From Accumulibacter sp. (GTDB lineage: Bacteria > Pseudomonadota > Gammaproteobacteria > Burkholderiales > Rhodocyclaceae): 64,000 bases of DNA. The notes beneath the pieces are model-generated. The model did not search any database, was not told the origin of the DNA, and saw nothing but the letters and a program-made list of their open reading frames with translations. The stretch is taken from positions 3,348,001-3,412,000 of the forward strand of contig NZ_JAZKUG010000001.1 of assembly GCF_036625195.1 (NCBI RefSeq), read 5' to 3'. How positions within the stretch are numbered: position 1 is the stretch's first letter; each line of letters starts with the position of its first letter. The position numbers were made by a program, and so were the translations under genes. Positions 10,059 through 18,348 of the stretch are shown here, piece after piece.

Positions 10059-10274
10059 GTGCCCCCTCGACGGGAACGTCGCTGCAGCGGTTCGCGAGTC
10101 GGCGCCGCCGGTCGCGCAGCGGCCATGGCAGACGACGATTGGAACCTGCGGCACGGCTTCCCCTTACTCTCCTGCGCGGCGATTATCGGCGGCGCCCGGC
10201 AGCGTGTCAAAGCGCGCGTCAGGCAGCCCACGTGCTACCATCGCCGGCGTGATTTTTTCGCGGAGGGGTAGACG

Positions 10275-11102
10275 ATGCAGCGAGCACGAGTTCTTCAAGT
10301 TCTTCATCGGGCGGGCAGGCGCCGCAGCCTGCGGGCCTTCGCCGTGGCCGGGTGCGCACTCCTCGCCGGTTGCGCCGGTGACGGCGGCAGCCTGCTGGGC
10401 AGCGGTACGACGACCGTCGCCACGGACAAGGCGCGACTGACGCAGAGCGGCTTTCTCTCCGACTATGCCCGGCTGCGTCCGACCTCGTGGGGGCACGGGA
10501 TCGAGTGCTGGCGCGACCCGGCACTCGATGCCACGCGCTACAACGCGGTCCTGGTCTCGCGCATCGACGTCTCGCTCAGGTCGCGCGATGGCGGACCGCA
10601 GACCTTCGATCCGAAGGACATCGCGACCCTCACCGACTACTTCCATCACGCGCTCATCAAGGCGCTGCGGCCGCAGATGCAGATCGTCAACCAGCCGGGA
10701 CCGGGGGTCGTCGTCCTGCGCGTGGCACTCACCGATCTCGTGCCGACCAAGGTCACCGACAGTGTGGCGGGGACGCTGATTCCCTACGGCTTCGTCGCCG
10801 AGGCGGGTTCCGGTGCGGCCACCGGCCGGCCGGCGGGATCGACTCCGTACATGGGCGAGACCGGCATGGAGATGCAGTTCCGCGACGGCGCGTCGGGCCG
10901 GATTCTCGGCGAGTGCCGCGACACCGAGATCGGCCGCAAGTACGCGGTCGATGTCAACTCCTCGGCGGTCGGTGCGGCGCAGACCTGGGCCAATGGCTAC
11001 CTCAGCTCCTTCCAGGCATGGACCTATGCCAAGGATGCCTTCGACAAGTGGTCGCTGCAGGTGGCCGAGCGTCTCGCCAAACTGCGCGCCGGCCAGCCGT
11101 AG
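10275..11102 (+). CDS. DUF3313-family lipoprotein
   Basis: 275 residues with a lipoprotein signal: basic n-region, hydrophobic core and lipobox LLAGC (Cys at about residue 33). The mature part contains the SGFLSDYARL segment typical of DUF3313 proteins near its start. DUF3313 lipoproteins are envelope-associated and of unknown function. The gene is monocistronic between an opposing hypothetical gene and the 3' end of the Hsp70-type operon. Confidence 0.75.
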   Translation: MQRARVLQVLHRAGRRRSLRAFAVAGCALLAGCAGDGGSLLGSGTTTVATDKARLTQSGFLSDYARLRPTSWGHGIECWRDPALDATRYNAVLVSRIDVSLRSRDGGPQTFDPKDIATLTDYFHHALIKALRPQMQIVNQPGPGVVVLRVALTDLVPTKVTDSVAGTLIPYGFVAEAGSGAATGRPAGSTPYMGETGMEMQFRDGASGRILGECRDTEIGRKYAVDVNSSAVGAAQTWANGYLSSFQAWTYAKDAFDKWSLQVAERLAKLRAGQP

Positions 11103-11130
11103 CGTTTCGCGGCGCGCTGCGCCGGGGGCT

Positions 11131-12900
11131 TCAGGATGCCATCCCGAAGCCCAGCGCGCGCACCCGCTCGCGGAAGCGGGCCAGCTGGTTGCTGCGCACC
11201 ACCAGCGTCTTGGGCCCGGCGCGCAGACAGAGAGCGGAGGTTTCCGGCCGGCCGGCAATCTGCGCGGTGGTTTCCGCGTCGCGGCACTCGATCAGCACGG
11301 CGTTGCCGAGCATCTTCAGCGCCGTGCCATTGCGCTCGCAGAGCGCGATGAAGGACGCGAACGGCGCCGGCAGCGGCTGGCCACCGGCGCTTTCGAGAAA
11401 GCCCTTCAGTTCGCTGATGGCGTGGCCCTTCTCGATCGCCGCCAGCGACCTGTCGCGGTCGAGGCGCCAGCTTCCCGGCTGCAAGGGCACGGCCCAGTTG
11501 TCGAGCAGCAGCGCTTCCTCGCCCGCGAGGGCGCCTCTGACGATATCGAGCTGCAGTTCCGGGGAGAATGACAGGGCGACGCTGCTGGCGATGGCGGGTG
11601 GCTGGTAGGCCGGCTCGCGACCCAGGATATACGCGCCGAGCAGCGTCAGACGAAAGGCTCTGAGACCGTCGTAGCGGCTGAGGAACGACAGGTCGTCGGT
11701 GCCCCACTGGTCACGAAAGTCCGAGCGCGCCTGCGCCGGATGGACGTAGGCGACGTCGACCAGCCCGAGCGTGGCCGCGTACTCGAAGAGGAAAGCGAAG
11801 ATGTAGCGTTCCTGCAGGATGTTCCAGCCGCCCCACCCGGCATGACCGAGGCTGCCATACTGGCGGTCGCAGAGGTAGAGCTTCCAGGCATCGTGGGTCA
11901 CCGCGAAGACGCGGTCGGTCGCCTGCATGAAGCGCGAGAAGTCATCGACGGCGATCCACTGGCCGATCGGGCAGGCCTGCAACGTCGCCTCGATGGCCGC
12001 CCGCCGCGGCGCGACGGCTGTCATCACGCGTCCCTTGGCATTCTGCCCCTTGACCGCTTCGACGCGGCTGAACTCGTCGAACAGGGTGCTTTTCAGCCAC
12101 TTCTGCCAGAGTCCGCGCAGCACCTGTGCCGGCGGCGTGGCGAGGGCCTTGACGCCGCCCGGGCTGAGTTGCAGGCGGCCTGACACCACCGCCGCGAGAC
12201 CGCCTGCCTGCAACAGCATCGGCCAGGCGAAGGCCTTGATCGCGCCGATTTCCTGGCTCCAGTCGTACTGCTTCACCTCATGCGGGTAATGGTCGCCACC
12301 CGCCAGCCTGTCGCTCAGCAGGCGCAGGCTGGCGGCGCCCGGCAGCGCCGTCTTGTCGCTGACCGGCACGCGCTCCTGTTCGACGGTGCGCAGCATGATC
12401 AGCACTTCCTGCAAGGCTTCGCGTTCGGTCAGGCGGACGGTCAGGAGCGGGTCTTCGGGCAGTGCTTCCGAGCTTGCGATGCCTGGCGGTGCGGGCGGCG
12501 GAACGAAGGCCACAAGGTGCGGCCGCAGGTCGCTCGGCACGACGTAGCAGCCTTCAGCCGGCGAGTACAGGATGAACAGGCACAAGGCGGTCTTCTTGCC
12601 TGCGGCATGGCCGTACGATCTCGCCGCGGCGATGTGAAAGGCCGGTGCGCGCTGGTACTTGGCGCGGAACCGCCGGTCGGAGTACTCGCCCAGCGGGTGA
12701 TGCGCCGCTTCGCGGACGGCAAGTTGCTGCGTCTCGTCCAGTAGCGCCCAGACTGCCTTCAGCTCGGGCCCGAACATGGCGGCGACGATGCGTTCGACCA
12801 GATCGTCCTTGCGCGGGCTCGAGGCGCCGCTCTGCAGGAAGCCCAGCAGCTCCTTCAAATCCGGCACGGTGAGGCATGCCAGCAAATCTCTCAGAGTCAT
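11131..12900 (-). CDS. XPB/Ssl2-helicase-like N-terminal domain protein with SAP-like start
   Basis: 589 residues. The first 45 residues (LRDLLACLTVPDLKELL, then a basic ERIV segment) resemble a SAP-type DNA-binding motif. The body resembles the non-catalytic domain of bacterial XPB/Ssl2-like 'helicase-associated' proteins; I see no Walker A or DExx box, so it is not itself a helicase. Two ATGs are close together: 12906 sits directly against GGAG, while 12900 has six bases of spacing and is chosen. It is the last gene of a three-gene unit with the Hsp70-like and DUF2760 genes (49 bp after the former). A role as client or partner of the Hsp70-like ATPase is inference. Confidence 0.6.
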   Translation of the reverse strand: MTLRDLLACLTVPDLKELLGFLQSGASSPRKDDLVERIVAAMFGPELKAVWALLDETQQLAVREAAHHPLGEYSDRRFRAKYQRAPAFHIAAARSYGHAAGKKTALCLFILYSPAEGCYVVPSDLRPHLVAFVPPPAPPGIASSEALPEDPLLTVRLTEREALQEVLIMLRTVEQERVPVSDKTALPGAASLRLLSDRLAGGDHYPHEVKQYDWSQEIGAIKAFAWPMLLQAGGLAAVVSGRLQLSPGGVKALATPPAQVLRGLWQKWLKSTLFDEFSRVEAVKGQNAKGRVMTAVAPRRAAIEATLQACPIGQWIAVDDFSRFMQATDRVFAVTHDAWKLYLCDRQYGSLGHAGWGGWNILQERYIFAFLFEYAATLGLVDVAYVHPAQARSDFRDQWGTDDLSFLSRYDGLRAFRLTLLGAYILGREPAYQPPAIASSVALSFSPELQLDIVRGALAGEEALLLDNWAVPLQPGSWRLDRDRSLAAIEKGHAISELKGFLESAGGQPLPAPFASFIALCERNGTALKMLGNAVLIECRDAETTAQIAGRPETSALCLRAGPKTLVVRSNQLARFRERVRALGFGMAS

Positions 12901-12949
12901 CGACATCTCCAATGGCCCGGCAACGGGGGTGAAATCCTGCGCTGAATGA

Positions 12950-14797
12950 TCAATCGCCGGCGCCGGCGCGCACGTCGAACTCGACCTTCCAGCGCTGCGG
13001 ACCATCGTGCGGCAGCGCCTCGAGCTCGAGCGTGCCGGCTTCGGTGACGCGCGCGTGCAGGCGGACGCGGACCACCTCGCCGGCGGCGCGGCCGTCGGCC
13101 GGCAGCGTCGTCTGGATCTCGTCGAGTTCCTGCAGTTCGTCCGGCTCCCACTCTTCGAGCAGCGTACCGACCTGGTCCTGGCGGCGCACCGACGAACCGA
13201 AGAAGCGGAAGCGCACCTGCTCGCCGACGACGAGACCGAACTCCATCGCCGGCAACGCCGCCTCGCTCCCTTCCTCCATGCCGAAAGGCGCCAGGCACAG
13301 CGCCTGCACCGGCGGCTGCATGCCGGGAACGGCGGGCATCACCGACTCGACGGCGACGTAGTAGGCGCGCGCCGTGCCGCCGCGGATGCGCACCCCCTGG
13401 CCGCGCCGGACGTAGCCGTAGTAGGCGGCGCCGCGGGCGACGGCGAGGTCGAGGTCAGCGCCTTCGAGCAGGCGCGCGGCCGCTGCCCCTTCAGCGGCGA
13501 GCCACGAGTTGATGATCGTCAACGTCCGCTCGGCGAGCAGATCGGACTTGAAGACGCCGCCGTTGAAGAGGACGGCGGTCGGATGCAGGAAGCTGGCGCC
13601 GTCCGGCAGCCGGCTGCTGAAGCCCTCGAGGTCGGCGGTCGCCGCCACCTGGCGGGCGAGAAAGGCGGCGAGGTGGCGGCTGATGGCGGCGTCCTGCGCG
13701 TACGGCAGGCCGAGCTGCGTCAGGCCGGCGCGGCCGCGGCCCTGCGGCCGGTCGCCGATCGCCGCCGGCGGGAAGAAGCCGTCGACCAGCGTCGCGCCCA
13801 GTTCCTCGCGCGTCAGCTCGCTGCGCAGCGAGCCACCGATCAGCCGGGCGCCGCGGCTGGCGATCACCAGCGGCACGGACGCCAGATCGGGGTCGCCGAG
13901 CAGCGCCTCCTTGGCCGACCGGCAGGCGTGCGTCAGCGCGCGCAACTGCCAGGCGTCGAGCTTGCTGCCCTGCGCCGACAGCTTGCCGGCGACGGCGTAG
14001 GCGAGTGCCAGGTCCATGTTGTCGCCACCGAGCAGGATGTGCTCGCCGACTGCGACGCGGTGCAGTTCGAGGTTGCCGTCGCGCTCGACGACGGCGATCA
14101 GCGAGAAGTCGCTGGTGCCGCCGCCGACGTCGACGACGAGGATGATGTCGCCGGGCTGCACCTGCTTGCGCCAGCCGCCGCCGCTCTTCTCGATCCAGCT
14201 GTAGAGCGCCGCCTGCGGCTCCTCGAGCAGGATCATCCGCTCGCAGCCGGCGGCGCGCGCCGCCTCGGCAGTCAGCTCGCGCGCCGCCGGGTCGAAGGAT
14301 GCCGGGATGGTGACGACGACTTCCTGCTCGACGAAGGGCGCCGCGGGTTGCGCGTGGTCCCAGGCGGCGCGCAGGTGGGCGAGGTAGCGCAGCGAGGCCT
14401 CGAGCGGCGACAGCCGGGCGACTTCCGGTGGTGCGTCACTCGGCAGGATCGCGGCCCGGCGGTCGACGCCGGCGTGGCAAAGCCAGCTCTTGGCGCTCGA
14501 CACCAGGCGGATCGGCGTCGCCGCGCCGCGGCTGCGCGCCATTTCGCCGACGGCGTAGTCGTGCTCCGCCGTCCACGGCAGGCTGAGATCGCCGCTGGCG
14601 AGTTCGCTGGCATGCGGCAGGTAGATGAACGAGGGCAGCAGTCCGGGTGACTCGACCGTGCCGGGTGCGGTGAGCTGCGGGATCGGCAGCACCTGCTGGC
14701 TGACCTGCTCGCCGTCGCAGGCCGCGAGCTCCACATAGGAGAGCGCGCAGTGGGTGGTGCCGAGGTCGATGCCGATCGAGAATCTGGCTTCGCTCAC
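12950..14797 (-). CDS. Hsp70-family (DnaK-like) ATPase
   Basis: 615 residues. The actin/Hsp70 phosphate-1 loop is clear (GIDLGTTH at 9-16), a second loop VDVGGGTSDFS lies near residue 225, and LFNGGVFKS near residue 400 marks the adenosine side. The C-terminal ~130 residues are beta-rich, as in a reduced substrate-binding domain, but shorter than in DnaK and without the EEVD-like tail. It starts with GTG overlapping the DUF2760 stop (GTGA). No DnaJ or GrpE lies nearby. This is a divergent Hsp70 belonging to a DUF2760-linked cluster, not the housekeeping DnaK. Confidence 0.85.
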   Translation of the reverse strand: MSEARFSIGIDLGTTHCALSYVELAACDGEQVSQQVLPIPQLTAPGTVESPGLLPSFIYLPHASELASGDLSLPWTAEHDYAVGEMARSRGAATPIRLVSSAKSWLCHAGVDRRAAILPSDAPPEVARLSPLEASLRYLAHLRAAWDHAQPAAPFVEQEVVVTIPASFDPAARELTAEAARAAGCERMILLEEPQAALYSWIEKSGGGWRKQVQPGDIILVVDVGGGTSDFSLIAVVERDGNLELHRVAVGEHILLGGDNMDLALAYAVAGKLSAQGSKLDAWQLRALTHACRSAKEALLGDPDLASVPLVIASRGARLIGGSLRSELTREELGATLVDGFFPPAAIGDRPQGRGRAGLTQLGLPYAQDAAISRHLAAFLARQVAATADLEGFSSRLPDGASFLHPTAVLFNGGVFKSDLLAERTLTIINSWLAAEGAAAARLLEGADLDLAVARGAAYYGYVRRGQGVRIRGGTARAYYVAVESVMPAVPGMQPPVQALCLAPFGMEEGSEAALPAMEFGLVVGEQVRFRFFGSSVRRQDQVGTLLEEWEPDELQELDEIQTTLPADGRAAGEVVRVRLHARVTEAGTLELEALPHDGPQRWKVEFDVRAGAGD

Positions 14798-15366
14798 AGT
14801 TCCACCTCCGCCGCGGCAACGATGCGCAGGTCGTGGCCGCTCGCCAGTTGCGGCAGGCGCGTTTCGCCCACCCGCCAGCCGCGATGCGTCAGGCTGCCGG
14901 TAAACGGCGGCTGGCCGACGACGTTGCCGGTGACGCGGATCGCCGCGGCGTCGAAGCCTGCCGGCAGCGTCAGGCGGCTGCCTTCGGGCTCGTCGCGCAC
15001 CGGCTCGATGCGGAAGTTCTCGCGCAGCACCTTGCGGCAGCCTTCATGGACGACGCGCGCCGCGGCACCGATGTCGGCGTCGCCGTAGGCGGCGACATCC
15101 TCCTGGATGAAGTCGATGAAGCGCGCTTCGCGCTGCAGCAGCCCGAGGAGCTGCAGCGCGCCGTCGGGCGCCGCGGCGAGCAGCGGCGGCGGCGCCGGTC
15201 TGGCGGCGGCGGCAGGCGGGGCCGGCGGCGCCGCTGGTTCGTGGCGCTGCTCGCCACTGCGCAAGGCCTGGATGCGGGCAGCGAGGTCGCCGTCGGCAAG
15301 GACGGCGAAGAAGGTGCCGAAGGCAATCGAGATTCTGCTCAACAGGGATGGGTGGGCTGCTTTCAT
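14794..15366 (-). CDS. DUF2760 domain protein
   Basis: 190 residues. An N-terminal amphipathic/hydrophobic stretch (about 6-25) is followed by an Ala/Pro-rich linker (45-75) and the DUF2760 domain from about 80. DUF2760 has no known function but recurs immediately upstream of Hsp70-like genes, as here with a GTGA overlap. ATG 15366 has an AGGA site seven bases upstream and begins the conserved protein. The frame stays open for 231 further codons upstream through the 21-bp tandem repeats; I regard that as non-coding (see findings). Confidence 0.75.
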   Translation of the reverse strand: MKAAHPSLLSRISIAFGTFFAVLADGDLAARIQALRSGEQRHEPAAPPAPPAAAARPAPPPLLAAAPDGALQLLGLLQREARFIDFIQEDVAAYGDADIGAAARVVHEGCRKVLRENFRIEPVRDEPEGSRLTLPAGFDAAAIRVTGNVVGQPPFTGSLTHRGWRVGETRLPQLASGHDLRIVAAAEVEL

Positions 15367-15693
15367 GGATGGTTCCTGGTGTCTGCCGCGCGGGCGGCGC
15401 GGTCGGGTGTTCGCGGGTTCGGCCGTGGCTCGGCGACGGCCGCCAGCCGGGCCCGGCGCCGGTCTGTTGCCGGTGGCGACGGGGCTCGGGCGCGCTGGCG
15501 TGCGCATGGTAGCGATGGCCGGGGTGAGACGCAACGCCGGCCGGCGGACCGCAGCCGGCTCGATGGCCGGCCGCCGGTGCTGCGACGGGCGCGTCTGTTG
15601 CGGCGCAATATAAACCATTTTGCCGAAATTCGGTAGCGCGCGGCCACGCGCCGGCCCGCTGCCACGGGCGCGACGCTGCCGGCACCGTGCACG
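15367..15693. other. Intergenic leader of the DUF2760 operon
   Basis: About 330 bp without a supportable gene. Apart from the AT-rich palindrome patch I see no RNA gene or further repeat. It separates the DUF2760 start from the 21-bp tandem array. Confidence 0.5.
15607..15633 (-). promoter_or_regulatory. Possible promoter/operator upstream of the DUF2760-Hsp70 operon
   Basis: In otherwise very GC-rich DNA there is an AT-rich patch with TATATT on the minus strand (15607-15612) as a possible -10 box. A perfect 11-bp palindrome CCGAAATTCGG (15623-15633) lies where a repressor bound between -10 and -35 would sit. No convincing -35 hexamer is visible. It lies about 240 bp upstream of the DUF2760 start. 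Confidence 0.3.
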
Positions 15694-15966
15694 TTGCAGC
15701 CAGGGACGTGTGAGATGAAGCCAGGGACGTGCGAGATGGAGCCAGGGACGTGCGAGATGGAGCGAGGGATGTGCGAGATGAAGCCAGGGGCGTGCGAGAT
15801 GGAGCCAGGGGCGTGCGAGATGCAGCCAGGGGCGTGCGAGATGAAGCCAGGGGCGTGCGAGATGAAGCCAGGGACGTGCGAGATGGAGCGAGGGGCGTGC
15901 GAGATGTAGCCAGGGATGTGCGAGATGAAGCCAGGGACGTGCGAGATGGAGCGAGGGGCGTGCGAG
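15694..15966. repeat. Tandem array of thirteen 21-bp repeats
   Basis: Thirteen head-to-tail units of 21 bp, consensus on the plus strand ATGAAGCCAGGGACGTGCGA plus G. Variation is confined to a few positions (AAG/GAG/CAG, CCA/CGA, GGACG/GGGCG/GGATG). Because 21 is a multiple of three, all frames repeat as heptapeptides. The plus strand gives M-x-PG-T/A-CE but is broken by TAG in the eleventh unit. The minus strand reads W/S-LHLA-R/H-P without a stop. The array ends abruptly at 15966. No spacers are present, so it is not CRISPR. Confidence 0.9.
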
Positions 15967-16100
15967 CCCGATCCTGGAGCCGGTCGGCCGAGGGCTGGCA
16001 GGGGACGCCCGGGAGAAGGGCCGGGGATGACGGAGACGGTCATGAGCCGCATCAGCCATGACCGTCGCGAGCCACTCTGCGGACGGAGGCGCGCGGCTGG

Positions 16101-16781
16101 CTACCCCGCGGCTGTCGACGCGCCGGGTGGCGTGCCGCCGGCGGGTTTTCTCTCGCGCCGCGGCGCGCGCTCGACGTGGCTGGCGCTGTCCCAGGCGCGC
16201 AGCTTGGCGGGGTTGCGGGCGTACTTGTTGTTCATGATGGCGTCGAGCTGCACCACCTCGGCCGTACCCTCGCGGATCAGGCGGCCGACGGCGGCGGTGC
16301 TGGCGACGCCGCTCTGGTCGTCGGACTGCATGCTGGTCTCGGCGGAGCGGATCGCGGCAACCTCATCGGCGAGTTCGGCGACGAAATCGGCCGGCAACTC
16401 GTAGGCGAGAAACTTCGCCACGACGGCCGGGTCGGCGAGTTCGCGCGCGAAGGCATCGGCGGCGGTGAGCAACGCATTCTGGGTCGGATTTTCGGGGCTG
16501 CGGAAGCGGTCGGCGAAGCCGGGTTCGCCGACATCGATGGCGCGCGCCGTGCGCGCAATGCTCTGCAGGTCGAGACGCAGCGAATCGAACAGAAGCTCCT
16601 TGGCTGTCGCCGATCCGCCCCCCTGCCGCGCCTTTTCGACATCGAGATCCCAGATGATCTGCGCCAGCCGGGCAAAATGCCCGGCCGCCTTGCTGCCGGT
16701 GACGAAATCCGCGGCGTTGCAACTGCCGAAAATCTGCACGCGGCCGAACATGTCATAACGGCGAGTTTCTCGGTCATTCAT
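16101..16781 (-). CDS. Conserved hypothetical protein
   Basis: 226 residues, soluble, no signal peptide or known motif that I recognise. It is largely helical, with Ala-rich segments, a central stretch rich in Asp/Glu, and a C-terminal 40-residue tail rich in Arg, Pro and Gly that looks disordered. A second possible start at the internal Met of MFGRVQIFG would shorten it by ten residues. The tidy codon use and lack of a competing frame support coding. No operon partner: the tandem-repeat region lies downstream and the ettA remnant diverges. Confidence 0.6.
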   Translation of the reverse strand: MNDRETRRYDMFGRVQIFGSCNAADFVTGSKAAGHFARLAQIIWDLDVEKARQGGGSATAKELLFDSLRLDLQSIARTARAIDVGEPGFADRFRSPENPTQNALLTAADAFARELADPAVVAKFLAYELPADFVAELADEVAAIRSAETSMQSDDQSGVASTAAVGRLIREGTAEVVQLDAIMNNKYARNPAKLRAWDSASHVERAPRRERKPAGGTPPGASTAAG

Positions 16782-16919
16782 GATGGGGTCACCGGTAAAG
16801 GGTCAATGGCAGGACTGCCGAAGGGAAATTAGCGCGCTGCGCCCCTTCTGGCAAGCTGTTGATGCGCTTGTCCGCGTTCCTGCGCCGCGCGCGGCGGCTC
16901 GACCGGGCCGAGTGTGCAT

Positions 16920-17514
16920 GGCGCGGGGCTTTGCCACCCGGCGGAAGGAGCAGGCGCGGCTCGAGGCGATCATCGCCAGCAGCGGCGCCGACCTCGACAA
17001 CCAGACCGAACTCGCGAGCGTCGAGTACCAGAAGCGCCACGAGACGCAGGAGATCTTCATCCCGGTCGGCGAGCGCCTCGGCGGCAAGCTGATCGAGTTG
17101 CGCAACGTCCGCAAGTCCTTCGGTGACCGCCTGCTGCTCGACCGGCTCAGTTTCAGCGTTCCGCCGGGAGCGATGGTTGGCATCGTCGGCCCGAACGGCG
17201 CCGGCAAGTCGACGCTCTCTTGCATGCTCACCGGCAGCCAGCAGCCCGATTCGGGCGAGATCGAGGTCGGCGACACCATCCGCCTCGCCTACGTGGACCA
17301 GATCCGCGACGGTCTCGACGGCAACAAGACGGTCTGCGAGGAGATCTCGGGGTTCCTCGACCACATCTGCTCGCACATCCTCGCCTGCGAGGGCGATTGG
17401 CAATGGACCTTCTTCGGCGGCAACGACCACGAGTACGAGGAAGACAAGCGACGCCGCCTCGGCGAGGAAGCATCGCGCCCGAAACGGAAGCGCTACCGGC
17501 CGATCGCGCGCTGA
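16920..17514 (+). pseudogene. ettA: ettA remnant (ABC-F translation factor), 5'-truncated with internal deletion
   Basis: The reading frame matches EttA, the ABC-F ATPase that gates ribosomal elongation, but only in pieces. It begins inside the inter-domain linker (RKEQARLEAIIAS), keeps the start of the second ATPase domain with an intact Walker A (GPNGAGKST), and runs to GNKTVCEEISG. It then jumps in frame to DHICSHILACEGDW and the true C-terminus (KRRRLGEEA...). The first ATPase domain and, in the second, the signature motif, Walker B and D-loop are missing: an in-frame loss of roughly 90 codons judged against full-length EttA (about 555 residues). It cannot hydrolyse ATP. Confidence 0.8.
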
Positions 17515-17666
17515 GGCGCTCCGGCGCGCTGCGCTTGGGATCGTTACGGGAATGGAAGCGCCCGACGACGGGGTGCGCCATTCGCGATGGCGTGCAGACC
17601 GCCGGGGCAAGCACTCGGCACCGGGCCCGCAGTACAATGACCTCTCTCTCTACGGAGGCACTCGCC

Positions 17667-17891
17667 ATGGGAAACAAACTCGAATTGCTCGAAGCCGAAG
17701 CCCTGCAACTTACAGTCGGTGAACGCGCGGCGTTCGCCCAGGTATTGCTTGCCAGTCTCGACGAAGATGCTGAGGTTGAGGAAGCATGGGCCGCCGAAAC
17801 CGAGCGCAGAATTTCCGACATCGAGAGTGGAGCGGTACAGACCATTCCAATTGCTGATGCACTTGCACAGGTTCGTGCGTCGCTGAGGTGA
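17667..17891 (+). CDS. Addiction-module component (PF09720-type antitoxin)
   Basis: 74 residues, acidic and helical, with LTVGERAAFAQVLLASLDEDAEVEEAWAAE-like features typical of the small 'putative addiction module component' family that pairs with ParE/RelE toxins. ATG 17667 has ACGGAGG eight bases upstream. Its stop overlaps (GTGA) the start of a truncated toxin frame, so it is now an orphan antitoxin. Confidence 0.75.
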   Translation: MGNKLELLEAEALQLTVGERAAFAQVLLASLDEDAEVEEAWAAETERRISDIESGAVQTIPIADALAQVRASLR

Positions 17892-17935
17892 AGCTTGTTG
17901 TTGCTCCTCTGGCGCCCTGGTTACTGGGCGCATAG
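17888..17935 (+). pseudogene. 5' stub of a ParE/RelE-type toxin gene
   Basis: A GTG overlaps the antitoxin stop and opens a frame reading VKLVVAPLA, the usual start of ParE/RelE toxins. It then runs into unrelated sequence and stops after 15 codons. The break coincides with the beginning of the IS91-type remnant, so the toxin was probably truncated by it. Only the stub is left. Confidence 0.55.
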
Positions 17936-17942
17936 GAAGTAG

Positions 17943-18338
17943 CGCGCTGTTGCCACTTCGACCGGTGATGCCCAGCCCGTCGAGGTGCCGGCCTACCTGC
18001 TGCACCTGATTCGCGACCGCAAGCTGGCCTACGCCAGTGTCAACCAGGCATCGTGTGCGCTGCGCTTCCTTTATCGGCGGGTGCTCGGTCGCCCGGAAGC
18101 CGGTTTCGACATCCCGATGGCGAAGGTGCCCAAGCGCCTGCCGCAGATCCTGTCGCGCGAAGAGGTCGCACGCCTGATCGACGCGGCGCGAACCCTGCGC
18201 GGACGCACGCTGTTGATGACCACCTACGCCGCCGGCTTGCGGGTATATCTGTCGACGACCTCGCGCGACCTGCACTTGGCGCGCTCGAAGCGGATCGGCA
18301 ACACCTCGCCCCTGGAGCTGCTCGCCCCGCTCGGTTGA
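17943..18338 (+). pseudogene. Tyrosine recombinase remnant (IS91-associated)
   Basis: The frame contains the N-terminal SAM-like region (VPAYLLHLIRDRKLAYASVN, then ALRFLYRRVLG) and the start of the catalytic domain up to TTYAAGLRV. It then jumps to a C-terminal tail STTSRDLHLARSK with SPLELL. The arm with the catalytic Arg, the HxxR box and the nucleophilic Tyr are deleted, and the first part of the N-terminal domain is absent. Inactive. Confidence 0.75.
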
Positions 18339-18348
18339 GTTCTCGCCA

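Noticed and set aside
15694..15909. Plus-strand ORF made of M-x-PG-T/A-CE heptads
   Set aside because: It exists only because the unit is 21 bp, has no ribosome site, and is stopped by TAG within the array.
15694..15966. CRISPR array
   Set aside because: The units are directly adjacent with no unique spacers and there are no cas genes.
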